The translations under genes were made by a program, and so were the position numbers. Below the pieces are notes generated by a model. It did not search any database. It was not told the DNA's origin and saw only the letters and a list, made by a program, of their open reading frames with translations. DNA of 64,000 bases from Phoronis australis (taxonomy: Eukaryota; Phoronida; Phoronidae): NCBI GenBank assembly GCA_002633005.1, contig NMRA01000776.1:54817-118816 (forward strand). Direction: 5' to 3'. Below, piece after piece: positions 47,407 through 59,356 of this stretch; the stretch's first letter is position 1, and each line of letters opens with the position of its first letter.

Positions 47407-50400
47407 GATAGGCCACTTTCAGCAAATGTGGGGAAACTGGGACAGAGGAAGTGGAGTATGCATAGAAAGAGGCAATCTGCGATTGTCAAGGATGTAGCAT
47501 TGTAAAAATTCAAAGGGAGGAAACAGTACAGTGGCTGGACCTGTAAATACTCTGGCTGATCTGCTAAATCCAGTGGGGGCATTATTGTATCAGCACAGCT
47601 GTGTAGGGAAGTAGGCTTGTGTGTTGTCGCAAGCTTTGTTTGCACCAGAACTGCTTGTGTGAACAGCACAAATCTAAAATTTACCTAGTCTAAGACTGAA
47701 TTTTTGTCCAGGCACGGATTATGATCCTGGGCCACATGGTAATGGTACATTGTTCATTTTGTTTAGCCACTGGATTTTTTGGTCTGACAGGATTTCTCAG
47801 TGTCGCCATCACATTTAGATGATTTCTGACCACTGTACTATTCCTTTTCCTTGAAGATGCGTAATTGATCTGAATTTATGTTTCCGCATTTTATTTACCA
47901 TTATAGATTTTTGTTTGTAAATGGGTATATATTACTGAAATTTGAGACCCTGTTGCAGTTAGGCTGGTTTTGTTAACTTATCTTTCTGCCTGGGTTGTAA
48001 ACCCATATTCTGTCCAGGAGGTAATAAGTTTTGATTTAGACCATTTACCTCTATAAACTTTGCTCAGTTTGTTCCTTATCCAGATGGGAAGTGATTTCTG
48101 GAATTGTAGCGAATTGACAGTTTGCTATTCCTTGAGACCATGCTGTGTGTATAAAATCGCACACTATTAGTCTGGTCTCTAGCAATTGCATATTGCCAGA
48201 TCTTTCAAAGTTCTGAAATTGCTCAAAAGTGACCTGGAAGTAATACCTATTTCGTGATGGTAAAATATCTAAATCAAAAGTTGTTTTATGTGATTTTAGG
48301 CGAGTTTATGTCCACTTCAAATGATTTTTTGTTGCAGTACTGAAAAGTATTGGCACATTAGCTCTGGTGGCTCCTTGTTTTTTTGGCGAATTGACCATTT
48401 TATGGTTCCCATGGGTAATTTTGTTACTGGTCTAGTATGTATGTACATCTGTAATCGTAGGGCAATTGTAATGCAAACCATGTTGCAAAAGTATTTTTTC
48501 ATGACCATTTCATTGTAAAATGCTGCCTAATTGGAACCGACAAGCCAATTTTTCATTTTGTGGTGGTTAGTTTTGATAAGAACATTGATGTGGTAAATAC
48601 AGCTACCTCAAGTTTGTGAAGAAGAGATTTCCAGTGTTGTCAGCGATATTGCGAAATCACTTTTTCGCAGTGAGACTACATCACCTTAAATGTAATTCCC
48701 TGACTTTATGAGCTTTGTGTGGTTGACTCTGTCCTGTAGCAATTAGAGTGTTGAAAAGATCTAGAAGGCAATTTTTTATTAGAGTCATAACATTTGCACT
48801 TTTGACTGTACAGTTATCTTTGCATTGTATTACGAAAACATATTTTGTAGTACACAAGTCTCTGGTTGGTATTTTATATTTTTTCACAAGGAATATTTTC
48901 AACTTAGATGAGTTGTCTGTGAGGTAGGCAATTTTCAAATAAGATAATGAATAAAATTGTCAAACATTGTTTTATTTTTTAGATGTGTGATCTTCCAATA
49001 AGTGATTACTTTTAAAAAACCTGTGCAGAATTTGATTTTTACTCTTCATTTGAAGGAGAATAAATCCATAAACCTGCATTGTCTAGAAATTTTACTCAAA
49101 CTACATATTACAGGGTTGGAGATTGGAATCTTAATACAACAGAGTCTGAACCCGTACCATGAGCAATACAACACAATACACGGATATAAAAATTTGGTGT
49201 TTAGGTTCCACGGAAAGGATTCGTGTGCGCGGTAATAGTTACTAAGGTGCGTGGTCATTGTTTGTGGATACTTTGGGATTCCTCTTCTGTGGTCATCCAC
49301 GGGAAACCTGGTCGCATAGAGAACAATAGATTAGCATCTTCATTGTTTCCGTTGTTATAATAAAGATATAATGACGAGCACTTATCGGCAACGGTCTGAT
49401 GTACGCAAGGTTCTATATCCATGCGACCTGTGTTGTTACATCCAACAATGACACAACAAAGGAAAACAATGATAGGACCGATGGGCGAAAAACATGCGAC
49501 GAGTTGCCATGGACAGTGGTGGAGTTTGTCTTGTCATTCGAATGTTTTTACAGAACTGCAAACCCGGTATTTCGTCAGGAAAATTTCTGCGGTCTTTTGT
49601 TTTAAGTCGTGGGAAAAATTGCGGTCATGCAACCAAACTTATCCTTCATTTGATATTACAATGCATTGCATGAACATTTGATCAACAGAAAATCTGACTT
49701 GAATATGTGTGAAGAAATACCCATGAGGAAATTGCAAAGTAAAACAACTGTAAATCAAAATAACCTACATTTGTCGAGTTCATGTCTAACCCTGTTCACT
49801 GTGGAGGACATAATCGGCTTTTTACAAAATGGAGCCATGTATGGTATTTAGGGGTACTATAGCCCTAAGTGATCAGTAGTAAAACGTTCAAAACATTCAG
49901 GAGGAACTAACTTGTTGCAAAATATCGAAAAACATGAAGGACAATCGGATTTTACGGTGCTCACGCATCGATCTCAGATATATGAAAATTTCTCATTTTA
50001 GTACATTTGAGGTGCCAAAATATATAACTAATAAACTGGCTGACAAAGTTTTTATTTTATGAAATGAAAGTAACATGTTTTGTCAACATTTTGGCTAAGT
50101 TTCATTCTCATAACAGTGGGGGCAGATTTGGTACAGCAGTGTACTGAACACAACCTCAAAATGGCATAACGGGGGGCAGTGTAGTAAAACTACTAAATGA
50201 GGGTGGTAAATCGGAATCGTGTTTCAAGACATCTGTGTAACAATCTACAGGCACCACTAAACAATGCCAAGTGAATAATAAATCAATAGCTTTCATTCAA
50301 GGAAAAATATGAACAGTTAAAACTGGACAGTTTTTATACCGTGAAAACATGGCTGCGAAGCCGTAAAATGTGTTTGAGCCTATAACTTTAGAAAAACGCA

Positions 50401-50998
50401 ATATTTTCAAGAAATATTTTACCGCTGTTTATAGATCCCATAGGACTACCTATGTGCCAAATTTGGTGAAAATCGGTTGACCCCCACCTTGCCGCTCATG
50501 GTTGGTGCTCTCGTGGACTAGTACTTAAATATGTCTTCCGCCTTGTTTGGAGACCCAGCCTGTAGATTAGAAGTTGTAAATTTAATTCATTGCTAAGCGA
50601 AATTTCATTTATGTAGACAAAGACTGCAAAAGACTAAGCCCAATTTTCAGTCATTTCTACGTGAGGTATGTGATTACTACAACCTGGAAAAATCATTTAA
50701 AATGATAAATTGGACCTTGAGAGATTCCAGGCAAGGTGGTCTTCTTTTTTGCCTAACTAGCTTTTATAGGGTCCGATAATGTTCGTAATTTGTTTGATGT
50801 ACACTTAACTAGATTTCATATTGCTTCACAACTATGTACTGATTGGTAGAATTAATAAATGTTTAAAAAAAACCCCATATACTGTATATTCCGACTGCTG
50901 GCCGATGTTACCATGATAGCTCGGCACCGAATCAGTGGCAGAATCGTTATGGGAGCGCGGCAAATAGGGTCAGGGCTGCTCGATTACACTTAGCAGCC
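47407..50998. other. No gene seen
   Basis: A long AT-rich stretch with scattered short ORFs on both strands, none with splice context or a recognisable product. It could be 3' UTR of a plus-strand gene at its left end. Confidence 0.4.
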
Positions 50999-51137
50999 AG
51001 GCGCACCATAGGGGGCTGGGTGGGGAGCAATAGCCCCCACTTTTTTTAGTGCTGCGCCGCCCACGGTCTATGGGCAGTGCAACACAGGGGGGCTGGGGTG
51101 CAATAGCCCCCACATTCACTGTGCTGCGCAGTCCATA
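50999..51137 (+). repeat. Dispersed repeat family B, dimer
   Basis: GCGCACCATAGGGGGCTGGG, AATAGCCCCCACTTTTTTTA and GCTGCGCCGCCCACGG form one unit. A second unit with GGGGGGCTGGGGTGCAATAG and TGTGCTGCGCAGTCCATA follows. The layout matches 42201-42323 read on the minus strand. Confidence 0.75.
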
Positions 51138-51248
51138 CACTAAGCGATAGTAATGCGTGTAGGTAGGTTGCGAACAACTGTGGTCGTCTTTCAAAGTCCT
51201 AATTTTGATGAACTCGAGGCTTATTTTTGAAATTTGAGTATACGTGGC

Positions 51249-51964
51249 TAGGGCAATTTTCATATTTTAGTGTAACCGTGTCCTGTTCGCAGAGAATTGT
51301 CGAGTTAACATTGTATACGTAGTTGTGGATAGTTTTCAACACAATAAGAATCACTTACGTCTGCTACTGATTACCGCTGGTGAGGAAGCCGATGAAGCAA
51401 GTGACGAACACACCGTATTAAGCACTGAGGATTTCACCATCTGATGAACTTGCTCTGGCGGCGTCCGTTTTCAAGGCTGTCGTAATGAATAAGACAGGTT
51501 TCGTATAGTTATTATCATAGACGAAAAACGACGAATTCGGTTTAGTACACTTTGATCTGCATTTTAACGAATCGTTGAGCCTAGCAAAAGAATAATTTGC
51601 AAATAGCGTTATCAAGGACTGTCAAAGGTTTTTGATCCAAAATCGTGCCGATGATTTTAAATCGTGAGTACACCATACCATCGGGCGCGAAAAGAATGTA
51701 TTTTGGAAAAAGCTCAATGATTACTTTTATCACGGAACTCTAACCCTGGAATGCCAACTTCGATCTTGCGTTGGCTAAGGTTGCGCCACACATGCGCGGC
51801 ATTCAGTTTGTTTGCATCTGTTTGTTCCGGTGTTGGTTATTCCTATGGAATTTACTGCCACTAAAACTTTTCGCCGAAAACTCCGCCGTTTTTCAATCGA
51901 ATCGCATAAGAGGCATATTATTAGAATGTCCTTCATCTGTTGATTCATAAATAATCATCATTTC
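51249..51964. repeat. Duplicated block Y, copy 1
   Basis: It matches 58851-59347 from TAGGG at the left to AATAATCATCATTTC at the right. Copy 2 lacks about 260 bases, here 51642-51903, whose ends share the word AATCG. That fits a deletion between short direct repeats in one copy. Confidence 0.85.
51359..51440 (-). CDS. Candidate first coding exon (block Y, copy 1)
   Basis: On the minus strand an ATG opens 27 codons, MVKSSVLNTVCSSLASSA and nine more, ending at a strong GTAAGTG donor in phase 1. The Ser/Ala-rich hydrophobic start could be a signal-like segment. Copy 2 (58961-59042) keeps frame, length and donor with two amino-acid changes. The product is unknown. Confidence 0.3.
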
Positions 51965-52894
51965 GCTTTCCTGACAGATTTGAAAAATATTTTTGTTACC
52001 AGAATGCGAAAATGAACAGGGTGTAATAGGAACATATAAAAAGGAAATGGACCAGAGAGGTTATACAAGCATAAATTACTAATTAAACAAGCAGAGAAGT
52101 AATTTCAATGATTCAAAAGACTTCTTCACTATCAGGACAAAGATTTAACATTGCATAAATGAACTATTACAGAAACAACTGAAAATGGTAATGATTTATG
52201 CAAACACAAAATTAAACACACACACTTACATGTACTAGCTACTCAGATACGAGTAGTATTACCAACGTTACATGTACGTTCACACACCTGTTAGTAGGGC
52301 CTGAACTTTTCATCTATAATTGCAGAACAAACTCTCAGAAACCAAAATTCACTTTTCCGTAAGCTGCTGTAACACGTTTCTAGTACCCAGAAACTCCAAG
52401 CGTGAAATAATATTCGACAAGATGTAGCAAGTTGTTCTAGGACTGGTCATGAAAGGATATCAATCCGTTCCAAACGCCGTAACTCCATTCAAAAGTCTAT
52501 TAAATGCAAGCCGTTACATGCTTGTAAGTCACTGTAATCAACAATACTTTTGTCCCAAGTGGCCCTCTTCTCAGCCATATTGGAAGACATCTTGAAAACC
52601 AACATGTCTGTACTATCTTTCAGAGCTTGATAGAAAGAGGCCGACACACAATTTAACAATGCTTTCTAATTAAATTGGGTACGAACAACACCTCTCTTGG
52701 ATATGTTTTCAAAAGAAGTCGAAAAATCCAACCCATTGTTAAGCTTTTTGCAAAGGAAACTGCAAGTCTTCATTAAGCACAGAACGACTACGTTGTACAT
52801 GTACCTCTCTCCCGCTACAGCAGATGCCTCACCTACTCCCCGGTAATTCACAGATTCTTTGTGGAGATTTCGCGGCAATAAATTGTCTAGGTAA

Positions 52895-53320
52895 AACGGG
52901 ATTTTCTCGCTGTGATCCTGAAAATGATGTCAAGATTACCAAAATCTCTGAAGATGTTCCACCTGCACCACAGTGCAAAACATGAAGAAGTACATGAGCA
53001 GCTTCTTTCAGGAAATATCCGCTAAAACATGTTTTAGGTAAAAACGTAATTTTCTCGCTGTGACCTTGAAAATGATGTCAAGGTCACCATGTGCCTTGAG
53101 TGTCACCCTCAAGCCTTGGTATGGACGTACAAGCAAGAATTCTACTTTTTCATGGTGACCTTAGAAATGATATTTAGGTCAACAGAATCGACTGGCGCTT
53201 GAAGATGTACCCCTTGCAGCTCATACATAATCTGAAGAAAATCTCCGGGTTCCAACATTATTGTGATGCGTACAACTTACATGTACAACTTGATTGTTTC
53301 GCTGTGACGACATAATAGTT
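52895..53320. repeat. Tandem repeat with palindromic TGACCTTGA...TCAAGGTCA core
   Basis: Three to four units about 100-150 bases apart share TTTTCTCGCTGTGACCTTGA and AATGATGTCAAGGTCACC, best preserved at 53051-53093. TGACCTTGA and TCAAGGTCA are complementary, so each unit folds. Repeats of this style are common in invertebrate genomes. Confidence 0.7.
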
Positions 53321-55424
53321 CTGACGCAATCTCAGGGCCTTTGGCGACCATTCCAGAGAGGTTTTTATCACAAACTCAAATAGTCTATACCCGCTCATGC
53401 TGCATTGGACAATAAACATGAAAACTAGTAAATTATAGAGAGGCGTCGAGATCGCGCTAAGTGACTGAGTGCTGCGTCTTGGTGTGAAAAATTAGTTCAA
53501 CGGTAAAATCTGTGATGCGGTATCACCGAAAGTATGGGCGATTGCAGAGAGCTACATGTACTTTTTCAAGGTCCGAAACTATTTAAACTAGCAATTATCA
53601 AACATCATCGACCCACCCTAGCCATGATGATACACACTCTAAATTGTGGCCGATTGCAAATTCGTTTAGAACGTACAGCAGTTTAAGAGGCACCACTTTC
53701 GTGGGTTACTGGTTGATTCTAATTATTTTCAGTATAATATGTTAAAGATAATGGGGCTATTCGACAATCTTTACATTACTAGAGGGCGCGCGTGTACTAG
53801 TGATGGTAGATTAAGCAGCCTGAACTTTCCGAGCCCTTTGATACATGTTAAAATAGCTTTCACCCGTGCCAACTAAATCTGAGATTGCTTGAAAAGGGTG
53901 TTTCTACGAGAGGAAGTAAGCGTGATCTTATAAGAAGGCAAGGTTTGTGATTATTTTAACGATTATTCGAAGTTTGCAATACTGATACATATTAACTGAG
54001 CCGGGTAGTGGTTGATGTCGAACTTCGCGGCAGTCGGGTTAATCATTGTTTGTTGTGATGTGATACGATACTTAACATAGCACTCGGGATCTTTTCGTGC
54101 ATCGAAGCAGTAATATATGTTTGGAGTGATTTCTAACAGGTTTGTCAGTGACAGTTGCATCAATTAATGCTGAATGGTTAGTGTGGTCAACTCGATATTG
54201 ATTAGTGAGGTAAGAAGACTACAATACAAACCCAAAGGGCATGTGACAAATATACAATAGACTATTTGTGTACTGCCTATCCTATGTCGTTCTGAAATCT
54301 ACATGTTGACATGATAATGTGTTTTCAGCTGACCTTTGGTTTTAGGGTGTGAGGGCTATTACCACGCAGAGAAGATATGTATCACTACTCAACCGTCCCT
54401 GATTGGACAAAAATTGGTTTTGAGCAGTTGACTGCAACCAACCTGCAAAATCTTCCTATCCAGTGCAGATCTGTTGTCAAAACCTACTTTCTATATCGGA
54501 GACAAAGAAGAAAGCATTTGAAAGGGACAACTAACTTTAAAGACATGTATGTGAATTGTTTGGCCAATTTACTTATTCGGGTCCTTAGATTGAGGTTTGC
54601 ATAAGGGGTTGGGGTTGTAAAATTTGGTGTAACTGAGTGCGTGGAAATACCAGATAAAATTTTCCTGGGGGAAAGTGCATTGTTGGGTAATTCTTAACCT
54701 TCATAAAGTTCTTTCAAGTTTTATGACACAGTTTTGCTATCCATTGCAAACCCATAGAAAATATTACATTTTCTGAATTCTCAATGACTGGACTGTCTTA
54801 ACTCATGCGTTGAAATGTTGCAAGTTGTTGATGTGACTGCCATCTACTTTGAAAACTGCATTTTGGCTGCGAAAATACGAGTGAGGTCACATTCCTGAAC
54901 ATATTCTTTTTAATTCCAATACACATGCATTAGGATTTAAATTACTCTTAAACAACAGAAAGATAATCCATCAATTTTTAAAAAAACTTAAGTCTTCATA
55001 TTTTCTATTGGAAAAGAAACAAAATATCTGTGAAACGGTTCTCTCAGCCTTAGACCAGAATTGTGCTTGACAGACCCATGAATCTGTAATTGGTGTTTAA
55101 AATTGCTGAAAGTACCAAAAATCAAAAGGCTTTAAAATGGGTAACAAATGTTTGAAGTTGTCTCAAATAACTTGCATAGTTTGCAGACAAGTGATGTATT
55201 TAAAGAATTGTTATGGCTAGGAATGAAAAATAAAGACGCAGTTCTATGCAAATCAATACTTATCATACTATATACATCTGCAAGCTTGCTTTCTGGAAAT
55301 AGTAATTACTGAATTCTGTGTGAAGTTGTAAAGCATTTGCCATATCATATTTTTAAAAAACAAGGGCAACATTTTTGACCCAACCTGACGTACTTAATTA
55401 TTCATGTTTCAATATTTGTTCCAG

Positions 55425-55599
55425 GTTCAGTGACATTTATAAGGCCACTTCAAGCCGCAACATAGACATGATTTGTGACTCCTTTCTCTTCCCACACCAG
55501 CAGTGCTGCATGCCACAATATAAAAGCCATAGGCCACGGAGAAATGTGAATCGTAGTACCATAAGAAAATGTGCCAGTGGATTGTTTGTGTGTGAATAG
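55425..55599 (+). CDS. Candidate terminal coding exon, product unknown
   Basis: After the acceptor ATATTTGTTCCAG the frame is open for 57 codons to TAG, beginning FSDIYKATSSRNIDMICD, with four Cys and a basic SHRPRRNVNRSTIRK stretch. No family is recognised. Confidence 0.25.
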
Positions 55600-56695
55600 G
55601 AACTACATCTGACTGCTACACCAGCCAGCCTAATTGGTGAGAATGCCCGTTCATACATGTAGGCAATGAGTCATGGAAAAACATGAGGGACTGAAGCTAA
55701 ATAAGACCTAGTAACACTCTGATCTAGTTCAGGGTCAGATTTCGGGCACAAACCGAGTGATGTGATGTTGTGCTTACCTTCAAGAATCTAATTATGGACG
55801 TTATTGAGGCTGCATGAGGTTTCGTGAAAAAGGCCACATGCCGAATCTGGACCTTTTTTACAAGCACTTCTACTGGCCATTGAAACTCGATCCCAGTGAA
55901 ATGAAAACCAAAAGCATATGATATAAATACTTGTCCTTTCTCACCGAGTGACATTAACTTTTCCTCTCAGAAGAAAAGCTTTATACTAATTGTAAAAACT
56001 TTTCAATCTGGTACGCATTATGTGGAAATGACATTCAGTGACTGCACCGATTGTCTTATTGTCAGTAAAAAGCCCGTTAATGATACATTTTATGATTGAA
56101 TAAACTTTCATCAACCGACAAGTTTGTCACTTACTATTCCCTTTGATTTGTCTAAACTTGTCTAAAACAAAAATTCCACATGCAAGCAAGGTATGTTTTC
56201 AATGGTATACTGAACAACCACATACATAAAAGGGAACATTTTCTGTTGAAAACTATTGTAATTTTCCCAAATGCAACATGCAAAGTCCATAAACAGGGAT
56301 ATCAAAGGCTGACTTTCTGAACTGAGATGTTCAGTTCTCTCAGGTTATTGCTGAAGGACTGCTTTTCACTTTGTCGAAAGGTAAAATAAACGGCAAGGTG
56401 GCTGGTTTCAGTCGTTTTCTCTCACCTGTAACAGAATAGGCAGAGAATTATTAGCAAATTATAAAAGAAAACACAAGACAAAACTACTTTTTACGGCAGA
56501 AAATACTTGACACTTAATCTTCATGTTTCTATGAAGAAACTAATAATCTTTGTACCCAAGCCTTATTAAAGATGAGAATTAAAATGTGTGAAACAGGCTA
56601 AAAGTGACTTAAGAATGTGTATTTTTAACGACACGTAAAATACGTTTCTGATCTCAACATATAAAATTCATTCTATGTGTCAATATTTATTCCAG

Positions 56696-56937
56696 TGCAA
56701 TGTTACGAATTTAGTGAACAGCTCATTCATGTTAATTCGGTAACTACTGTAAAATCTGGTAATCCTGGGGGTGAAGTCTGCTATAAAATAAGAAAACTCA
56801 CTCATCTAGAGAATTTCATTGGACATAGCATACTTTTGAAAAGTAACTGCTGTGAAAAAATCCCCCTTGATTTCTGGGCGGGACGTCCCATACATCTCTC
56901 ATATTGGGAGCACTCCCACCCAGGACTTGTTATGTGA
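56696..56937 (+). CDS. Candidate terminal coding exon, product unknown
   Basis: After the acceptor AATATTTATTCCAG the frame is open for 79 codons to TGA. Visible parts are QCYEFSEQLIHVNS and IPLDFWAGRPIHLSYWEH. The composition looks coding, but I do not recognise a domain. It may be an alternative last exon to 55425-55599. Confidence 0.25.
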
Positions 56938-57419
56938 ATATGAGCTGCTAGCCTCCCATCCGTGCCTGGTGAGTTTTTGAAGAGAAACACTTAGTTCCAC
57001 TGAATAAATCCGTTATTCAGTGGGGTAAGTGGCCGGGATAACATCACTAAGCAATCTCGATAGAAACTAATTGTTAAAAACTTACCAAGTAACGTGATCA
57101 GGTAATCTCTCAATGGAAATGCTTAAAGCACACACGGGGCGTGAGGCTTCGGCATACACACACTGTTTTCACTTGGTTGGCCCTCTTGACCGCAATTCTC
57201 CACGCTTGTATTAACCTTAGCTCTTTTGGGAATTTGCGACCACCTGTCGAAGATTTGTTTCCAGCAAAATAGCAATAATAAGGCTTAGCGCGACGACATT
57301 TTTTTGATAACAATCCCGTCCTTTTACCAGCTCTTTACATGCAGACAGCGACGCATGCGCAATTCAATCACCACTAGCTACAGCAGCGACACCGCGTTGA
57401 ATAGCCCCTTTACCATGAT

Positions 57420-57689
57420 TTATTTACTCCGGCAATCTAAGTACCCTCTTTCCTGACACTCATTTTGAAGAGGCAAAACGGCTTTTAAATCTAATACAGC
57501 ATTAATACTCCAGGGCAACGTTGTATTCGTGAACGGATCACCTCTGTAGCATTGCGCAAAGCTGCGAGAGAAATCTGATAACCATCTTCGAAAACTAACC
57601 CTAATTCTATCGTCGAACACTTCTTTGACTATGGCATCGCTCGAGTGTCCTTTCCAGTACACTGCCTGATTTTTTTCGCCTACTCCCAT
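57420..57689 (-). CDS. Candidate ORF, product unknown
   Basis: A minus-strand ATG in the context CGAAATGGG opens 89 codons starting MGVGEKNQAVYWKGHSSD. Possible internal donors (GTTAGT, GTGATC) would make it a first exon. It has no recognisable motif and no partner exon. Confidence 0.2.
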   Translation of the reverse strand: MGVGEKNQAVYWKGHSSDAIVKEVFDDRIRVSFRRWLSDFSRSFAQCYRGDPFTNTTLPWSINAVLDLKAVLPLQNECQERGYLDCRSK

Positions 57690-57744
57690 TTCGAAAAGGT
57701 CAAATTGTGGTGAAAAAACTCAAGGGGTAAACAACAATTGGTTG

Positions 57745-58125
57745 GACTCCAAAACCACTTTCCCGGACTTCAAAATCAGCTGGCTGCATTGCAAATGGCC
57801 GGTGTACCAACTTTATGGCCGGACCTCAAAACGTAATGTCCGGTAACTCAAAACCAGATGGTCGCATCCAAAATCTGTTTGGCCGGACCTATGGGATTGT
57901 CGGTGCTAAACTACAAAGGACGAACACACAAGGCTCTACTTTCAAGGTGATTCTCTGATCGAGTACATCCTGTCGTCGTATTTCATCACGGGCCAACTGC
58001 TTATAGCACCGGCCATTGTGATTAAGGTCCAGCCATAGCGTTTTTAAGTCCGGACAAAAAGTTTGATCACCGGTCATTTGGTTTTGTAGTGCAGCCGACT
58101 AGTTTTGAAGTCCGGCAAGCTGCAC
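57745..58125. repeat. Large imperfect inverted repeat rich in GGCCGGA words
   Basis: The left arm (57760-57860) reads CCGGACTTCAAAATCAGCTG, TGGCCGGTG, then GGCCGGACCTCAAAACG. The right arm (58010-58120), read in complement, gives CCGGACTTCAAAACTAGTCG, TGACCGGTG, then GTCCGGACTTAAAAACG. Within each arm a roughly 25-base word recurs, so it is a foldback with internal repeats. Confidence 0.65.
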
Positions 58126-58276
58126 ATACACACAAGCGCGCACGCGCAACTAGAACTTCATTGACTACGGGTAACAGCACCTGCTGCTGGCTGGTGATTT
58201 CAATATCAAGGAACATAATCGTAAGACTTGACTGTCACACTTTCTCGCCTCCCAGCAAGTGCTACCGCCTTGCTCT

Positions 58277-58840
58277 ACTTGTGTACACGCCCTTTTCACG
58301 TACTTGTCAATTGCCTGGCTTCGAGTAGTCCTCCTGACAGTACTACTTTTGAAGATTTGCTCCGCATGCCGCTTTTTGACCCATGGTACAGAATTTTAAT
58401 ACCGATGCAACTGTTTTAAAGTTACGTAGTGAGTGAGGAATGTGTATTTTGAAATGAATTTCCCAAGATTGACGTGAACGCATGGCGGCAGGGGTCGCAG
58501 CTAGGCTTTTGTACACTATATGCGCTATTCATTGAATCGCAGGGTATTTTAAGTGTTACATAAAGTCAACAGTCTTAAGTGATTCTACGAATGACTAACA
58601 CTGCGCGACCAACCGTGCAATGAAGATGTTTGTCAGAGTCAAAACATACAAAGGATATTGTGGTTTTTATTGGCACCGGCGGAAGCACATTTTTTAAGAG
58701 ATCTGTTCCAACCAACAATAGTTTCAAAAGTGAAATTTCCGGTCTTTAAGCCGAACGTGTTCCTTAAAAACACACCGTGATCATGTTTCTGGATGTCATG
58801 TTGTGGCCGACATTTGGAACATGCAACATGGCCTATATAC
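58277..58840. repeat. Duplicated block X, copy 1
   Basis: It matches 59357-59908 closely, from ACTTGTGTACACGCCC to GGCCTATATACA. It ends ten bases before the N at 58850. Minus-strand ORFs in both copies share an FLRNTFGLKTGNFT stretch but differ outside it. Confidence 0.9.
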
Positions 58841-58850
58841 ATATAAATCN

Positions 58851-59347
58851 TAGGGAAGTTTTCATATTTTAGTGTAACTGTGTCCTGTTCGCAGAGAATC
58901 GTCGAGTTAACATTGTTTCCGTAGTTGTGGATAGTTTTCAACACAATAAGAATCACTTACGTCTGCTACTGATTACCGTTGGTGAGGAAGCCGATGAAGC
59001 AAGTGACGAACACACCGTATCCAGCACTGAGGACTTCACCATCTGACGAACTTGCTCTGGCGGCGTCCGTTTTCAAGGCTGTCGTAATGAATAAGACAGG
59101 TTTCGTATAGTTATTATCTTAGACGAAAAACGACGAATTCGGTTTGGTAGACTTTGATCTGCATTTTAACGAATCGTTGAGCCTAGGCAAAAGAATAATT
59201 TGTAAATAACGTTATTAAGAACAGTTAAAGGTCTTTGATCCAAAATCGCATAAGAGGCATATCATTAGAATGCCCTTTATCTGTTCTTGATGGTGTATGA
59301 TTGAGAATCAAATGATAATAATTTGATTCATAAATAATCATCATTTC
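58851..59347. repeat. Duplicated block Y, copy 2
   Basis: It starts right after the N at 58850 and matches 51249-51964 with one internal deletion. It also has about 40 extra bases, TTGATGGTGTATGATTGAGA and onward, before GATTCATAAATAATC. Confidence 0.85.
58961..59042 (-). CDS. Candidate first coding exon (block Y, copy 2)
   Basis: The same 27-codon frame as at 51359-51440 (MVKSSVLDTVCSSLASSA...), with an identical GTAAGTG donor. Differences are Asn to Asp, Ala to Thr and silent changes, a pattern compatible with coding constraint but too short to prove it. Confidence 0.3.
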
Positions 59348-59356
59348 ACATACATG

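Larger units (their letters stand above)
51965..58276. other. 6.3 kb segment absent from the second Y-X copy
   Basis: Blocks Y and X are 6.3 kb apart here but only about 10 bases apart in the second copy (59348-59356). The segment holds a tandem CTGTGACCTTGA-type repeat, a large inverted repeat and a few exon-like frames, described separately. No terminal repeats that would mark one large transposon are visible. The rest shows nothing supported. Confidence 0.55.

Noticed and set aside
47154-47669. 171-codon minus-strand ORF
   Set aside because: Antisense to a better-supported plus-strand exon. It is rich in Leu, Phe and Ser as expected for a shadow frame, with no domain or start context.
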